A stretch of DNA of 64,000 nucleotides from an uncultured Bacilli bacterium (GTDB taxonomy: Bacteria; Bacillota_I; Bacilli_A; RF39; UBA660). This document shows positions 44,187-54,263 of this stretch, piece after piece. A program made the position numbers and the translations under genes. The stretch covers positions 133,044 through 197,043 of the forward strand of contig CALVQT010000002.1 in assembly GCA_944358375.1 (NCBI GenBank), in the 5' to 3' direction. Positions within the stretch are counted from its first letter, which is position 1. Each line of letters starts with the position of its first letter. Below the pieces are notes generated by a model, which searched no databases, was not told the DNA's origin, and worked only from the letters and a program-made list of their open reading frames with translations.

Positions 44187-45838
44187 AAAAGGTAAATAAA
44201 AGAAAGTTAATTACAAATAGTTTTATAGAAGGAACTATTATTACCTCTATATTACTAATAATTATAAAAATATTAGGTGCGGTTTATGTAATTCCATTTT
44301 ATAAAATTATAGGTGAGTCTGGTGGTACTTTATATAGTTATGCTTATAGTGTATATAATTTGTTTTTAAATATTTCAACTGCAGGAATACCTATAGCAAT
44401 GAGTATGATTATAAGTGAATATATAGCTTTAAATATGTTTGATGCTAAAGAACGAGCATATAAACAAGGTAAAAAAATAATTGGTATACTTGCAATAATA
44501 AGTTTTATATTGGTGTTTTTTGGTTCTAGTATAATAGCTAAGTTTTTATTATCTGATGTTGCTGGTGGACACACTATAAAAGAAGTATCTAATGTTATTA
44601 AAGCAATTTCTCCATGTTTACTTATTATTCCATTTTTAAGTATATTAAGAGGTTACATGCAAGGACATAAGTTTGTTGTTCCTACTTCTATAGCTCAAGT
44701 AATTGAACAAATAGTAAGAATTTTTTTTGTCTTAGTAGGGTCATTTATATCAATTAAATTATTAAAGATGGACATCCCAAGTGGAGTTTCAATAGCACTT
44801 TTAGGTACTTTTTTTGGAGGTATAACTGCATATATTTATTTAAGATTAAAAGTTAAAAATAATGCTGAAGCTTTTGAAAAACAAGATAAAAGAGATCCCA
44901 CAAGTAATAAATCAATAATAAATAAAATAATTAAATATGCAACCCCAATTGTATTAATAGCTATAACGGATAATATTTATACTCTTGTAGATATTAAATT
45001 AATAATTAAAGGACTTAATATGATAGGTTTTACTGCAATGGAAAGTGAAATAGTATCTGGAATAGTTGCGACTTGGGCGCCAAAAATTTGTACTATTATT
45101 ATTACTATTTCTATGGCACTTACTACTAATATAATTCCACATATAACATCTAATTTTATTAAAAAAGATATGAAAGCAGTGAATTATAGAATAAATCAAG
45201 CATTATCTACTATGCTAATAATTACTATTCCTATGTCTGTATTATTAATTCTATTATCTAAAGAAACATATTTTATATTTTATGGAGCTAGCGAATATGG
45301 ATATATGATATTAAAATTTTCTAGTATTAGTCATATTTTTTTAGGAATATGGAGTGTTCTTAGTGTAACATTACAAAGTATGAAAAAGTTTAAACAAATA
45401 TATATATATTCAATAATAGGACTTATCTTAAATGCATTACTTGATATACCATTAATATTATTATTTAATAAGATAGGACTTCCATCATATGTAGCGACAG
45501 TAATAGCTACTTGTATTGGATATTTATCTTCTATAGTTCTAGCTATTAGATATTTAAAATTAGAAATGAAAATAAATTATTCAAATACAATTATTTTATT
45601 AAGAAAATTAATATTACCATGTATATTAATAATAATACCAATCATAATAATCAAATATTATATAAATGTAGAACTTAATGTTATCACATCATTAATATCA
45701 TTATTTATATATGGTATGTATGGTATTATTATATATTTGTTAATGATGTATAAAAATGGATGTTTATCCTCTGTTTTTTCTGAGGAATTTATAAATAAAG
45801 TATTAGTTAAATTACATTTGAAAAATAACAATTATTAA
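44183..45838 (+). CDS. MurJ/SpoVB-family flippase (MOP superfamily)
   Basis: A 551-residue polytopic membrane protein with about 14 hydrophobic helices. The N-terminal pattern GAVYVIPFYKIIGESGGTLY and YNLFLNISTAGIPIAMSMII is that of the SpoVB/YtgP/MurJ branch, which flips lipid-linked cell-wall precursors. SPCLLIIPFLSILRGYMQGH and the loop GIVATWAPKICTIIITISMA also fit. It might be the lipid II flippase, a spore-cortex SpoVB, or an exporter for an amino-acid-modified glycan; the alr and ATP-grasp partners allow the last. The start overlaps the ATP-grasp gene by four bases. Confidence 0.9.
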   Translation: MKKVNKRKLITNSFIEGTIITSILLIIIKILGAVYVIPFYKIIGESGGTLYSYAYSVYNLFLNISTAGIPIAMSMIISEYIALNMFDAKERAYKQGKKIIGILAIISFILVFFGSSIIAKFLLSDVAGGHTIKEVSNVIKAISPCLLIIPFLSILRGYMQGHKFVVPTSIAQVIEQIVRIFFVLVGSFISIKLLKMDIPSGVSIALLGTFFGGITAYIYLRLKVKNNAEAFEKQDKRDPTSNKSIINKIIKYATPIVLIAITDNIYTLVDIKLIIKGLNMIGFTAMESEIVSGIVATWAPKICTIIITISMALTTNIIPHITSNFIKKDMKAVNYRINQALSTMLIITIPMSVLLILLSKETYFIFYGASEYGYMILKFSSISHIFLGIWSVLSVTLQSMKKFKQIYIYSIIGLILNALLDIPLILLFNKIGLPSYVATVIATCIGYLSSIVLAIRYLKLEMKINYSNTIILLRKLILPCILIIIPIIIIKYYINVELNVITSLISLFIYGMYGIIIYLLMMYKNGCLSSVFSEEFINKVLVKLHLKNNNY

Positions 45839-45844
45839 TAAAAT

Positions 45845-45870
45845 AGAGAAAATAATATTCTCTGTTTTTT
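45845..45870 (+). terminator. Terminator of the alr-flippase operon
   Basis: agagaa-aataata-ttctct, then g and six T. Confidence 0.75.
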
Positions 45871-45941
45871 AGTACACTTATATTACTAAATTAAGCAAAA
45901 AAGATAGTTATAATTAAATATTAAGAAATAAATTTTAATAG

Positions 45942-45976
45942 AAGATATATGATGATATAATTTATATCTTTTTTTT
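45942..45976 (+). terminator. Second terminator-like hairpin before yqeG
   Basis: aagatata (45942-45949) / tatatctt (45963-45970) with an eight-T tail. Only about 70 bp of AT-rich sequence lies between this and the previous terminator. Confidence 0.65.
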
Positions 45977-45988
45977 ATCTATAAAAAT

Positions 45989-45997
45989 TGATATAAT
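45989..45997 (+). promoter_or_regulatory. Extended -10 promoter of yqeG-yqeH-mutL-miaA
   Basis: TGA-TATAAT (box 45992-45997), 20 bp before the yqeG start; no clear -35. Confidence 0.5.
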
Positions 45998-46017
45998 TTT
46001 AGTTAAGGAAGTGTAGT

Positions 46018-46542
46018 ATGATAGAAAATTTTGTACCTGATATTTATGAAAAAAGTATTTACTATATAAATTATGAAAAATTATATAAAAAGGGTATTAG
46101 GTGTATACTATTTGATGTAGATAATACAATAACACCTAGTCATGTAAACAAACCAACTAAAAAATTAAAAAGATTGTTTGATACATTAAAAGATATGGGA
46201 TTTAAATTAATAATTGTATCAAATGCTCCTAAATATAGAGTAGAACCATTTAAAAACGAATTGTGTGTAGATGCTTGTGCTTTTTCGTTAAAACCAAATA
46301 AAAATAAATATATTAGGATTATGAATAAGTTTAAATATAAATCATCTGAAATAGCAGCGGTAGGAGATCAATTATTAACAGATATATATGGTGCTAATAA
46401 ATTAGATATAACTAGTATATTAGTAAATCCGCTATCTTCAAGAGACTATAGTATTACAATTATTAATAGAATAATTGAGAAGTTTATATATGATAGATTA
46501 AATAAAAAAGATTTATTAATAAGGGGAAAATATTATGAATAA
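46018..46542 (+). CDS. yqeG: YqeG-family HAD phosphatase
   Basis: A 174-residue HAD (class IIIA) protein: nucleophile motif LFDVDNTITPSH, motif II LIIVSNAPK, motif III/IV LKPNKN...AAVGDQLLTDIYGAN. This is the full YqeG pattern, conserved across Bacillota directly before yqeH, as here (eight-base overlap). The family's substrate is not well established; relatives include phosphatidylglycerophosphate phosphatases. Ribosome site aaggaag. Confidence 0.92.
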   Translation: MIENFVPDIYEKSIYYINYEKLYKKGIRCILFDVDNTITPSHVNKPTKKLKRLFDTLKDMGFKLIIVSNAPKYRVEPFKNELCVDACAFSLKPNKNKYIRIMNKFKYKSSEIAAVGDQLLTDIYGANKLDITSILVNPLSSRDYSITIINRIIEKFIYDRLNKKDLLIRGKYYE

Positions 46543-47539
46543 AAAGAAATGCATAGGTTGTGGGTGTACTTTGCAATATGATAATGTAAATAAAGAGGGA
46601 TTTATTAAACTAAGTATATATGATAAGGCATCATATTGTGAAAGGTGTTTTAAAATTATTCACTATGGTGAATATAGTGTTTTAGACAAAAAGATAGACA
46701 CTGATGGAATTATTAGGAATATAAACAGCGATAATCTTTCTAGTGTTGCTTTTTTAGTTGATGCATTAAATATAAATGAAAATGTTAAAAAATATATAAA
46801 TAGATTTAAAAATAATAAATATATATTAATTACTAAAAAAGATATATTACCTAAGAGTATTAAAGAAAAAAAATTGATTGAATATGTTAAAAATAATATA
46901 TATAATACTGATAAGATAATGTGCATTAGTTCAGTTAAAAATTATCATATGGATGAATTCTTAGAATTAATGAGAAAAGATAATGTAAGAAGATTATATA
47001 TAGTTGGATTTACAAATAGTGGTAAAAGTACTTTTATAAATCATTTACTTACTAGTAATTTAAAAGTACCAACTATTACAACTAGTTTTGTGCCAAATAC
47101 AACTGCATCTTATATAACAATTAAATTAACTAATAAATTTACAGTTGTTGATACACCCGGTTTTATAGATAATAATGCTATATATAATTTTATAGAATAT
47201 AAAAAAACTATTAAATTTTATCCTAAAAAAGAAATTAAAGTTAAAACATTTCAAGTTAGAAGTTTTTATTCAATAGTAATAAATGATATATTAAGAATTG
47301 AAAATATATCTAATAAGTTTAATAGTTTTAGTTTTTATATGAGTGATAAATTAAGATATGAAAAAATTAAAAGTAAAAATGATAAATTAAGAATATTACA
47401 AAATATAAATATAGATATAAATGAACCAACTGATATATTGATTAATGGGCTTGGATTTATTAGAATTAGTAGAGTTGGTAGTGTTAAATTATATGTTTTA
47501 GATAGTAAATTAGTTAGTATAAGAAAGAGTATGATTTAA
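46535..47539 (+). CDS. yqeH: Circularly permuted ribosome-assembly GTPase YqeH
   Basis: GTPase needed for 30S subunit assembly in Bacillus. The 334-residue product has an N-terminal zinc finger (CIGCGCTLQ...YCERCFK), then G motifs in permuted order: G4 TKKDI, G5-like CISSVK, G1 GFTNSGKSTF, G3 DTPGF. A C-terminal RNA-binding-like domain follows. Shorter than the usual about 365 residues, with a compact C-terminus. It follows yqeG as in Bacillus, but aroE, yhbY and nadD, which usually come next, are replaced by mutL. Confidence 0.94.
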   Translation: MNKKKCIGCGCTLQYDNVNKEGFIKLSIYDKASYCERCFKIIHYGEYSVLDKKIDTDGIIRNINSDNLSSVAFLVDALNINENVKKYINRFKNNKYILITKKDILPKSIKEKKLIEYVKNNIYNTDKIMCISSVKNYHMDEFLELMRKDNVRRLYIVGFTNSGKSTFINHLLTSNLKVPTITTSFVPNTTASYITIKLTNKFTVVDTPGFIDNNAIYNFIEYKKTIKFYPKKEIKVKTFQVRSFYSIVINDILRIENISNKFNSFSFYMSDKLRYEKIKSKNDKLRILQNINIDINEPTDILINGLGFIRISRVGSVKLYVLDSKLVSIRKSMI

Positions 47540-49318
47540 ATGAATAAAATTAGTGTTATGTCTGAAAATTTAGCAAATAAAATTGCAGCAGGAGAAGTTG
47601 TTGAGAGAATTGCTAATGTAGTTAAAGAATTAGTTGAAAATAGTATTGATGCTCAAAGTAAAAATATTAAAATAGAACTGCTAGAATCTGGAACTAAATT
47701 AATTAAAGTTGTTGATGATGGATGTGGTATGTCTTATGAGGATGCTAAATTATGTTTTAGTAGGCATGCTACTAGTAAAATACATAATGAAAATGATTTA
47801 TTTTTTATTTCTACTCTTGGATTTAGAGGTGAAGCATTAGCAGCTATTAGTAGTGTTTCTAATATAATTTTAGATACATATGATTCAAATGAATCAACTA
47901 AAATAAATATTAAATTTGGTAATATTATTAATGAAGAAGTAGGTAGTTTAAAAATAGGAACTACTATTGAAGTAAGAGAATTGTTTTACAATACACCAGC
48001 AAGACTTAAATTTATGAAAAGTTTAAATACTGAATTATTTCATTGCATTGACTTTATCGAAAAAATTGCTTTATCTCATCCCAATATATCATTTACTTTA
48101 ATAAATGATAATAAAGAGTTAATTAAAACTAGTGGTAGTAATGATTTATATAAAACAATACATGAAATATTTGGTTATAATATTACTAAAAACATGATTA
48201 AAATAGAAGCTGAAAATTACGATTATAGTATATATGGTTATATAAGTAACTTAAATATTCAAAAATCTAATAAAAATAGTATGGTAACATTTGTTAATGA
48301 AAGAGTTGTGACTAATGTTAATGTAAATAGAACTATTAAAGATGCATATCATACAATACTTGCAGAAAATAAATATCCAATAGTCGTTATTTTTATACAA
48401 ACGGATCCTACTTTAATAGATGTAAATATTCATCCTACTAAACAAGATATTAAATTTTCTAAGTTAGAGAGTTTAAGTGAATTATTATTTAATACAATTA
48501 AAGATGTTTTATATAAAGCAAATAATATATTTAAAGGTTATAGTGAAACTAATATAGTTGAGGATATAAAACAAGACAATGTATATAGTAATAGTTCAAT
48601 TAGAGTATATAATGCCCCAGTAATTGAAGAAAATATTGAAGAAGAATCAAAACCACAAAAAATAGAAAATCTTCGTGTGTCTTTTAATGTATCTGAGGAT
48701 AATATTATCTATAATGAAGAAGATTATGATAAGAATAAAATATTAGTTAAACCAGTTGGATTAGCTCTTGGAACTTATTTAATTGCACAAGATGAAGATA
48801 TTATGTATATGATAGATATCCATGCTGCCAATGAAAGAATTAATTATGAAAAATATTTAAAAGCATTAAAAGACGATAAATCATATAAAATAGGGATGCT
48901 CATTCCATTACAACTAGAATATTCGCATAATGAATTTATGAATATATTATCAAATTTAGAAAACATAAAAGCTCTTGGTTTTGATGTAAGTGAATTTGGT
49001 AGTAATACTTTTAGAGTGACTGCACATCCAACATGGTTAAAAGAAGGTTATGAAATCGAAAGCACTAAGAGAATATTTGAGTTAATGGGAGAATTTAAAG
49101 ATAAATTTGATAGAATTAAATTTAATGAAAAAGCTGCTATTAGATTGGCTTGCAAAATGAGTGTCAAAGCAAATACATTTATTGGGTATAATGAGCAAGA
49201 AAGACTTTTAAATGATTTATTTAAATGCGAATTTCCATATACATGTCCTCATGGTAGGCCGACTATTATAAAATATCCTAAATATGAACTTGAAAAGTTA
49301 TTTAAGAGAGTTAATTAA
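47540..49318 (+). CDS. mutL: DNA mismatch repair protein MutL
   Basis: Mismatch-repair ATPase and nicking endonuclease. The 592-residue product has the GHKL ATPase (IAAGEVVERIANVVKELVENSIDA, VDDGCGM, RHATSKI, TLGFRGEALAAI) over about 1-330, and a C-terminal endonuclease domain. The metal motif reads IDIHAANERINYE (DxHAxxExxxE type). Further metal-site parts are ACKMSVKA and CPHGRP, so it should cut DNA like other MutL proteins without MutH. It starts directly after the yqeH stop with no clear ribosome site. mutS, its usual neighbour, is not in the window. Confidence 0.97.
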   Translation: MNKISVMSENLANKIAAGEVVERIANVVKELVENSIDAQSKNIKIELLESGTKLIKVVDDGCGMSYEDAKLCFSRHATSKIHNENDLFFISTLGFRGEALAAISSVSNIILDTYDSNESTKINIKFGNIINEEVGSLKIGTTIEVRELFYNTPARLKFMKSLNTELFHCIDFIEKIALSHPNISFTLINDNKELIKTSGSNDLYKTIHEIFGYNITKNMIKIEAENYDYSIYGYISNLNIQKSNKNSMVTFVNERVVTNVNVNRTIKDAYHTILAENKYPIVVIFIQTDPTLIDVNIHPTKQDIKFSKLESLSELLFNTIKDVLYKANNIFKGYSETNIVEDIKQDNVYSNSSIRVYNAPVIEENIEEESKPQKIENLRVSFNVSEDNIIYNEEDYDKNKILVKPVGLALGTYLIAQDEDIMYMIDIHAANERINYEKYLKALKDDKSYKIGMLIPLQLEYSHNEFMNILSNLENIKALGFDVSEFGSNTFRVTAHPTWLKEGYEIESTKRIFELMGEFKDKFDRIKFNEKAAIRLACKMSVKANTFIGYNEQERLLNDLFKCEFPYTCPHGRPTIIKYPKYELEKLFKRVN

Positions 49319-49330
49319 TAAGGAGTAATT

Positions 49331-50209
49331 ATGAATAAAATAATATTAATTGTTGGTCCTACTGGGGTAGGTAAAACAAATATTTCAATTAAAATTGCTA
49401 AATATTTAAACGCTGAAATAATAAATGCTGATTCAAGATATATATATAAAGAACCTCAAATTGCAACTGCAAAAGTAACTAAAGAAGAAATGGATAATAT
49501 TAAACATCATATGGTAGATGTATGTTCGTTAAACGATGAATATAATATATATAAATTTCAAAAAGATGGAAGAAAAATATTAAATAGATTAATTAGTGAA
49601 AATAAAAATATAGTAATAGTGGGTGGATCTGGATTATATGTAAAAGCATTACTTTATAATTATGAATTAGAAAAAGATAAAAATATTATTAAGGATTATT
49701 CTAAATATACTAATGAAGAATTAAAAAAAATAATAGATAATATATATGGAAAAAATGATATCCATGTAAATAATAGGCAAAGATTAGAAAGATATTTGTT
49801 GCATTATGAGAGTAGTGGTAAAATTATTACTAAAACTAATAATATAAATGAAAAACTATATAATTTTATATCTATTGGTCTTAAAACAGATAAACAATTG
49901 TTATATGATAGAATTAATCAAAGAGTTGATGAGATGTTTAAAGATGGTTTATTAAATGAAGCAAAACTATTATATGATTTAAATTATAAAAATTATGATA
50001 CAATTATTGGATACAAAGAATTAATAGATTATTTTAAGGGAAATATTTCTTTAGATGAAGCAAAAGATAAAATTAAAAAAGATTCAAGACATTATGCAAA
50101 AAGACAAATAACATGGTTTAAAAATCAAATGAATGATATAAAATGGTTTGATGTCAATTATGATGATATTAATATTACATTGAGTGAAATAAAAAACTAT
50201 ATTAAATAA
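49331..50209 (+). CDS. miaA: tRNA dimethylallyltransferase
   Basis: Adds dimethylallyl to A37 of tRNAs reading UNN codons. The 292-residue product has P-loop IVGPTGVGKTNISIKIA, NADSRYIYKEPQIATAKV, HHMVDVCSLNDEYNIYKF and GGSGLYVKAL. The C-terminal part has IGYKELIDYFKG and RHYAKRQITWFKN, all family signatures. Slightly short. Ribosome site aaggag. The order mutL-miaA is conserved in many bacteria; the hfq gene that often follows is absent. Confidence 0.97.
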   Translation: MNKIILIVGPTGVGKTNISIKIAKYLNAEIINADSRYIYKEPQIATAKVTKEEMDNIKHHMVDVCSLNDEYNIYKFQKDGRKILNRLISENKNIVIVGGSGLYVKALLYNYELEKDKNIIKDYSKYTNEELKKIIDNIYGKNDIHVNNRQRLERYLLHYESSGKIITKTNNINEKLYNFISIGLKTDKQLLYDRINQRVDEMFKDGLLNEAKLLYDLNYKNYDTIIGYKELIDYFKGNISLDEAKDKIKKDSRHYAKRQITWFKNQMNDIKWFDVNYDDINITLSEIKNYIK

Positions 50210-50249
50210 TTGTTTTATGATAAAATATATATGATATAGAGGTAAAAAT

Positions 50250-51257
50250 ATGAAAAATAAAAAATTTGAATTCACTTTCATCCATTTTCTTTTAATTATA
50301 ATAGTAGTAATGTTTATGATAATAATATTTTTCTTTAGTATCTCAGATAAATATAATAAAATAAAATCATTATTATTTATTTCTCAAATTAAAGATATTT
50401 ATAATTATGTATCTAATAATGATAATACAAATATAGATTTATATTCTAAATATACAAATAAAATTGAAATAATTGAAGATGATGAATTAAAATATTGTAT
50501 AATATTAGATGAAAATAAGAATATTGATAAGTTTGCTGTTGGTAATGATAAATATTATATTATGAAAGATGAAAAATTTGATGTTAATTTGATTAATGAA
50601 GAAGATATAATTAATGATAAATATCCATATTATTCTTGTAATAGTGTTATGTTTAGTAATGGAAATAATTGTATAGACGCACAACATACTACATTAAATG
50701 ATGGAGATGTTTATATAGATGGTATGTTTGAATATAAATATAATTATCATTTAGAAATGGTTAATCCTAATGATATTACTCCAGATGTTGAATGGGTATT
50801 AAATGATGGAGAAACAAAAGGATGGGGAGTATCAATTATAAATAGAAATGAAGAATATATTGGAAAAGTTAATCCATGCACTACAATTAATGATGAACCA
50901 GTAATATCTATGAAAAATTTATTTACAAGTTATATGTATGAAAGTGATTTTTCAAATTTTGATACAAGAAATGTTATTGATATGAGTTATATGTTTTATT
51001 ATTATCATGGTAGTAAAGACATTGATTTAAAATCATTTGATACAAGTAAAGTTGAAAATATGAGTTATATGTTTAATAGTGCTAATGTAAGAAGTATTGA
51101 TATGCAAAGTTTTAATATTAATGAAGATGCTAATATAAATAGTTTATTTGGTAATAATAGACTATTAACTAAAGTATATATAAAAGATGAAGAAACAAGA
51201 AATTTAATTTCTGATAAAAATACGATAAGTGAAAAATTGAATTTTATATTAGAATAA
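50250..51257 (+). CDS. Membrane-anchored DUF285 (BspA-like) repeat protein
   Basis: A 335-residue protein: short Lys-rich start, one strong hydrophobic helix (about 10-31), a Ser/Asn/Lys-rich linker, then a C-terminal domain with DUF285 repeats: SNFDTRNVIDMSYMFYYY and SFDTSKVENMSYMFNSA (about 25-residue units). DUF285 repeats are beta-rich LRR-like surface modules known from mycoplasmas and gut Bacillota, and are often copied between strains. The helix-then-globular plan is pilin-like, but no GFTLxE processing site is present. It interrupts housekeeping genes (miaA, smc), suggesting insertion of a variable surface gene. Ribosome site: gaggtaa. Confidence 0.75.
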   Translation: MKNKKFEFTFIHFLLIIIVVMFMIIIFFFSISDKYNKIKSLLFISQIKDIYNYVSNNDNTNIDLYSKYTNKIEIIEDDELKYCIILDENKNIDKFAVGNDKYYIMKDEKFDVNLINEEDIINDKYPYYSCNSVMFSNGNNCIDAQHTTLNDGDVYIDGMFEYKYNYHLEMVNPNDITPDVEWVLNDGETKGWGVSIINRNEEYIGKVNPCTTINDEPVISMKNLFTSYMYESDFSNFDTRNVIDMSYMFYYYHGSKDIDLKSFDTSKVENMSYMFNSANVRSIDMQSFNINEDANINSLFGNNRLLTKVYIKDEETRNLISDKNTISEKLNFILE

Positions 51258-51306
51258 AGTAAATTTTTTACTTGTCTTTTAATAATTTGATAGAAAGCGT
51301 GATTAT

Positions 51307-54237
51307 ATGTATATTAAAGAAATTATTATAAATGGATTTAAAAGTTTTGCTGATAAAGTAACTTTGGAACTTGATAAAACATTTACTGGTATTGTTGGTC
51401 CAAATGGTAGTGGAAAATCAAATATAGTAGATGCTATAAAATGGGTATTAGGTGAGCAAAGTATAAAATCTTTAAGAGCAAGTAATAATATGAGTGATGT
51501 AATATTTAGTGGTTCATCATCAAGAATGCCATCATCATACGCATCTGTTTGTATAGTATTTGATAATTCACTTAGAAAATTAAATATTGATTATAATGAA
51601 GTTTCTATTAAAAGAATAGTCTATAAAACCGGTGAAAATGAATATTTTATAAATAATGATAAGTGTAGACTTAAAGATATTACTAATTTATTTTTAGATT
51701 CTAAATCTAGTAAAGAATCATTTAATATAATTCCTCAAAATAAAATAGATCAAATACTAAGCGAAAAACCTGAAGAAAGAAGAATTATTTTTGAAGATGC
51801 GGCCGGAGTTTTAAAGTATAAAAAAAGGAAGGAGGAGAGTTTATCTAAATTATCAAAAACTCATGAAAATGTAGAAAAAATAAATTTGATTATAAGAGAA
51901 AATTCTGAAAATTTAAATTTATTAGAAGAAGAAGCTAAGAAGGCAAGAGAATATAAAAAAGCATTAGAAGAATTAGAAAATGTAGAAATTGCTCTTATTG
52001 CTAAAGATATAACAACTTGTAGTGAAAAATTAGAAAATGATAATAATATCAAAATTAAACTAGAAGATAAACTGTCTAAATTAAACTCTAATTCTACTAA
52101 TGAAAATACTGAAGTTGAAAAGATTAAACTTAATTTATTAAATTTAGATGAAAAAATTAAAAATACAAGTAATTCTATATTTAAAATCAATGAAAATTTA
52201 ATAGAGTTGAGTAATAAAAAGACTTTATTAACTGAAAGAAATAAATATGATAAAGAATCAAATGAAATTAAAAATAATTTAATTTCATTGAAGGATAGAT
52301 TGGGCGTATTAAATAATAATATTACTTGTATAAATATAGATATAAAAGAGTGTAATGATTTATCTGAAAGTCAACATAATAAATTAGTTTCATTAAATAA
52401 TAAATATAATGAAGTAAATAATGAGAGAGAAAAAGAAAATTTTAATTTAGAAAATAAACATAAAGAATTAAATGAGGTACAAAATAAAATTGATATATTA
52501 CAAAATAATTTATTAAATATGAATAAGATTCCATATAGTGTTAAAGCAATAATTAATAATCCAACATTAAGAGGTATACATAATATATTAGGAAATATTA
52601 TAGAAACTAAGAATGAATATATTCCTATGTTAGAAGTCGCAATATCTTCATCTATGAATAATATTATTGTTGATGATGAAAGTTGTGCTAAAGAAGCAAT
52701 AGATTACTTAAAACGCCATGCTAAAGGAAGAGCAACATTCTTTCCATTAAATGTAATAAAACCAAGAAGTATAGATCCTCAAACTCTTACATTGATTAAA
52801 AATATGCCAGGGTTTGTATCTACTTTAAACGATTTAGTGACATATGACTCTAAATATTATAATATTATAATGAATCAGCTTGGTAATATAGTAGTTGCTG
52901 ATAATATAGCAAATGCAATTGCAATAAGTAAAAAAATTAATCATAAATATAAAGTGGTTTCTATAGATGGAGAAATTATTCATATAGGTGGTATTATTAC
53001 TGGTGGAAGTACAAGACAAAATAATTCATATATTATAGACAAATATGAATTAGACAAACTATTAGATACTATAGAGCCAATAAATAATGAAATAAATGAG
53101 TATGAGGAAAATATTAAAATATTAGATAATGAATTAAAAAATATTAAAGATAATATTTATAATCTAAATATAGAAATAATAAAAAATAAGGAAATACTTA
53201 ATAATAAAACCGATTTATATGAGAAATTAAATAATGAATATAATAGTGTTAATGATGAAATTAACAATTTAACAAATAATACATTAGATAAAGAATTAGA
53301 AATTGTTATTAATGATTATTATGAACATGAAAAAAATAAAGTAGAATTAGAAAAAACATTAGATATTTATAATAAACATAGATTCGAATTGAATAATCAT
53401 TTGACTGAATTAGAAACATCAATTAAGAAAAATAATAATGAATATAATAATATCGTTAATGAAATTAATTCTCTTGAGATTTCTATTACTAAATTAAATA
53501 TTAATTTAGATAATTTATTAAATAGATTGAATGAAGATTATAATTTAGGATATGAAAGAGCTAAAAGAGAGTATTTACTTGAAATAGAAGAAGATATTGC
53601 TAGGGAAAAGGTAAACATTTTAAGAAGAAAGATTAAGTCATTAGGGGATGTTAATTTAAGGTCTATTGATGAATATGATAGAGTATATAAAAGAGTTACT
53701 TTTTTAACTAAACAAAAAGAAGATTTAGAAAATAGTGAAAAGGATTTATTAAATATAATCGATGAAATGGATAAAGAAATGAAGACTAAATTTATTACTT
53801 CCTTTAATAATATTAATAGAGAATTTTCTAATGTTTTTAAAACATTATTTAAGGGTGGAAATGCTCATCTTGAATTAACAGATCCAAATGACATATTACA
53901 AACAGGAGTAGATATTATTGCAATACCACCAGGAAAAACATTAAAACCTCTTAGTCTTTTATCTGGTGGTGAGAGAACCATGACTGCAATTAGCTTATTA
54001 TTTTCAATTATGAATCTTGAAGATGTTCCATTTGTAATATTAGATGAGGTAGAAAGTGCATTAGATGAAAATAATGCTACTATATTTGGAGAATATTTGC
54101 ATAATTATAAAAACAAAACTCAATTATTGGTAATTACACATAAAAAGAAAACAATGGAATTTTTAGATAGATTATATGGAATTACAATGCAAGAATCTGG
54201 AGTAAGTAAACTAGTTAGTGTTAAATTAGAAGATTAA
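51307..54237 (+). CDS. smc: Chromosome segregation ATPase SMC
   Basis: Condensin ATPase that organises and helps segregate the chromosome. The 976-residue product has an N-terminal head with Walker A GPNGSGKSNIVDAIKWVLGEQ, a coiled coil (about 165-410), a hinge (about 415-545; GIHNILGNIIETKNEYIPMLEVAISSSMNNIIVDD), a second coil (about 580-760), then the C-terminal head with signature LSGGERTMTA and Walker B PFVILDEVESALDE. Usual SMC has about 1180 residues; the arms here are roughly 200 residues shorter in total. Weak ribosome site (gaaagcgtgat). ScpA/ScpB are not in the window, and rnc is not upstream as in most Bacillota. Confidence 0.95.
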   Translation: MYIKEIIINGFKSFADKVTLELDKTFTGIVGPNGSGKSNIVDAIKWVLGEQSIKSLRASNNMSDVIFSGSSSRMPSSYASVCIVFDNSLRKLNIDYNEVSIKRIVYKTGENEYFINNDKCRLKDITNLFLDSKSSKESFNIIPQNKIDQILSEKPEERRIIFEDAAGVLKYKKRKEESLSKLSKTHENVEKINLIIRENSENLNLLEEEAKKAREYKKALEELENVEIALIAKDITTCSEKLENDNNIKIKLEDKLSKLNSNSTNENTEVEKIKLNLLNLDEKIKNTSNSIFKINENLIELSNKKTLLTERNKYDKESNEIKNNLISLKDRLGVLNNNITCINIDIKECNDLSESQHNKLVSLNNKYNEVNNEREKENFNLENKHKELNEVQNKIDILQNNLLNMNKIPYSVKAIINNPTLRGIHNILGNIIETKNEYIPMLEVAISSSMNNIIVDDESCAKEAIDYLKRHAKGRATFFPLNVIKPRSIDPQTLTLIKNMPGFVSTLNDLVTYDSKYYNIIMNQLGNIVVADNIANAIAISKKINHKYKVVSIDGEIIHIGGIITGGSTRQNNSYIIDKYELDKLLDTIEPINNEINEYEENIKILDNELKNIKDNIYNLNIEIIKNKEILNNKTDLYEKLNNEYNSVNDEINNLTNNTLDKELEIVINDYYEHEKNKVELEKTLDIYNKHRFELNNHLTELETSIKKNNNEYNNIVNEINSLEISITKLNINLDNLLNRLNEDYNLGYERAKREYLLEIEEDIAREKVNILRRKIKSLGDVNLRSIDEYDRVYKRVTFLTKQKEDLENSEKDLLNIIDEMDKEMKTKFITSFNNINREFSNVFKTLFKGGNAHLELTDPNDILQTGVDIIAIPPGKTLKPLSLLSGGERTMTAISLLFSIMNLEDVPFVILDEVESALDENNATIFGEYLHNYKNKTQLLVITHKKKTMEFLDRLYGITMQESGVSKLVSVKLED

Positions 54238-54263
54238 AAAGGATTGATATATATCAATCCTTT
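54238..54263. terminator. Bidirectional terminator after smc
   Basis: aaaggattgat-atat-atcaatccttt, an 11-bp stem between convergent genes. Confidence 0.85.
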
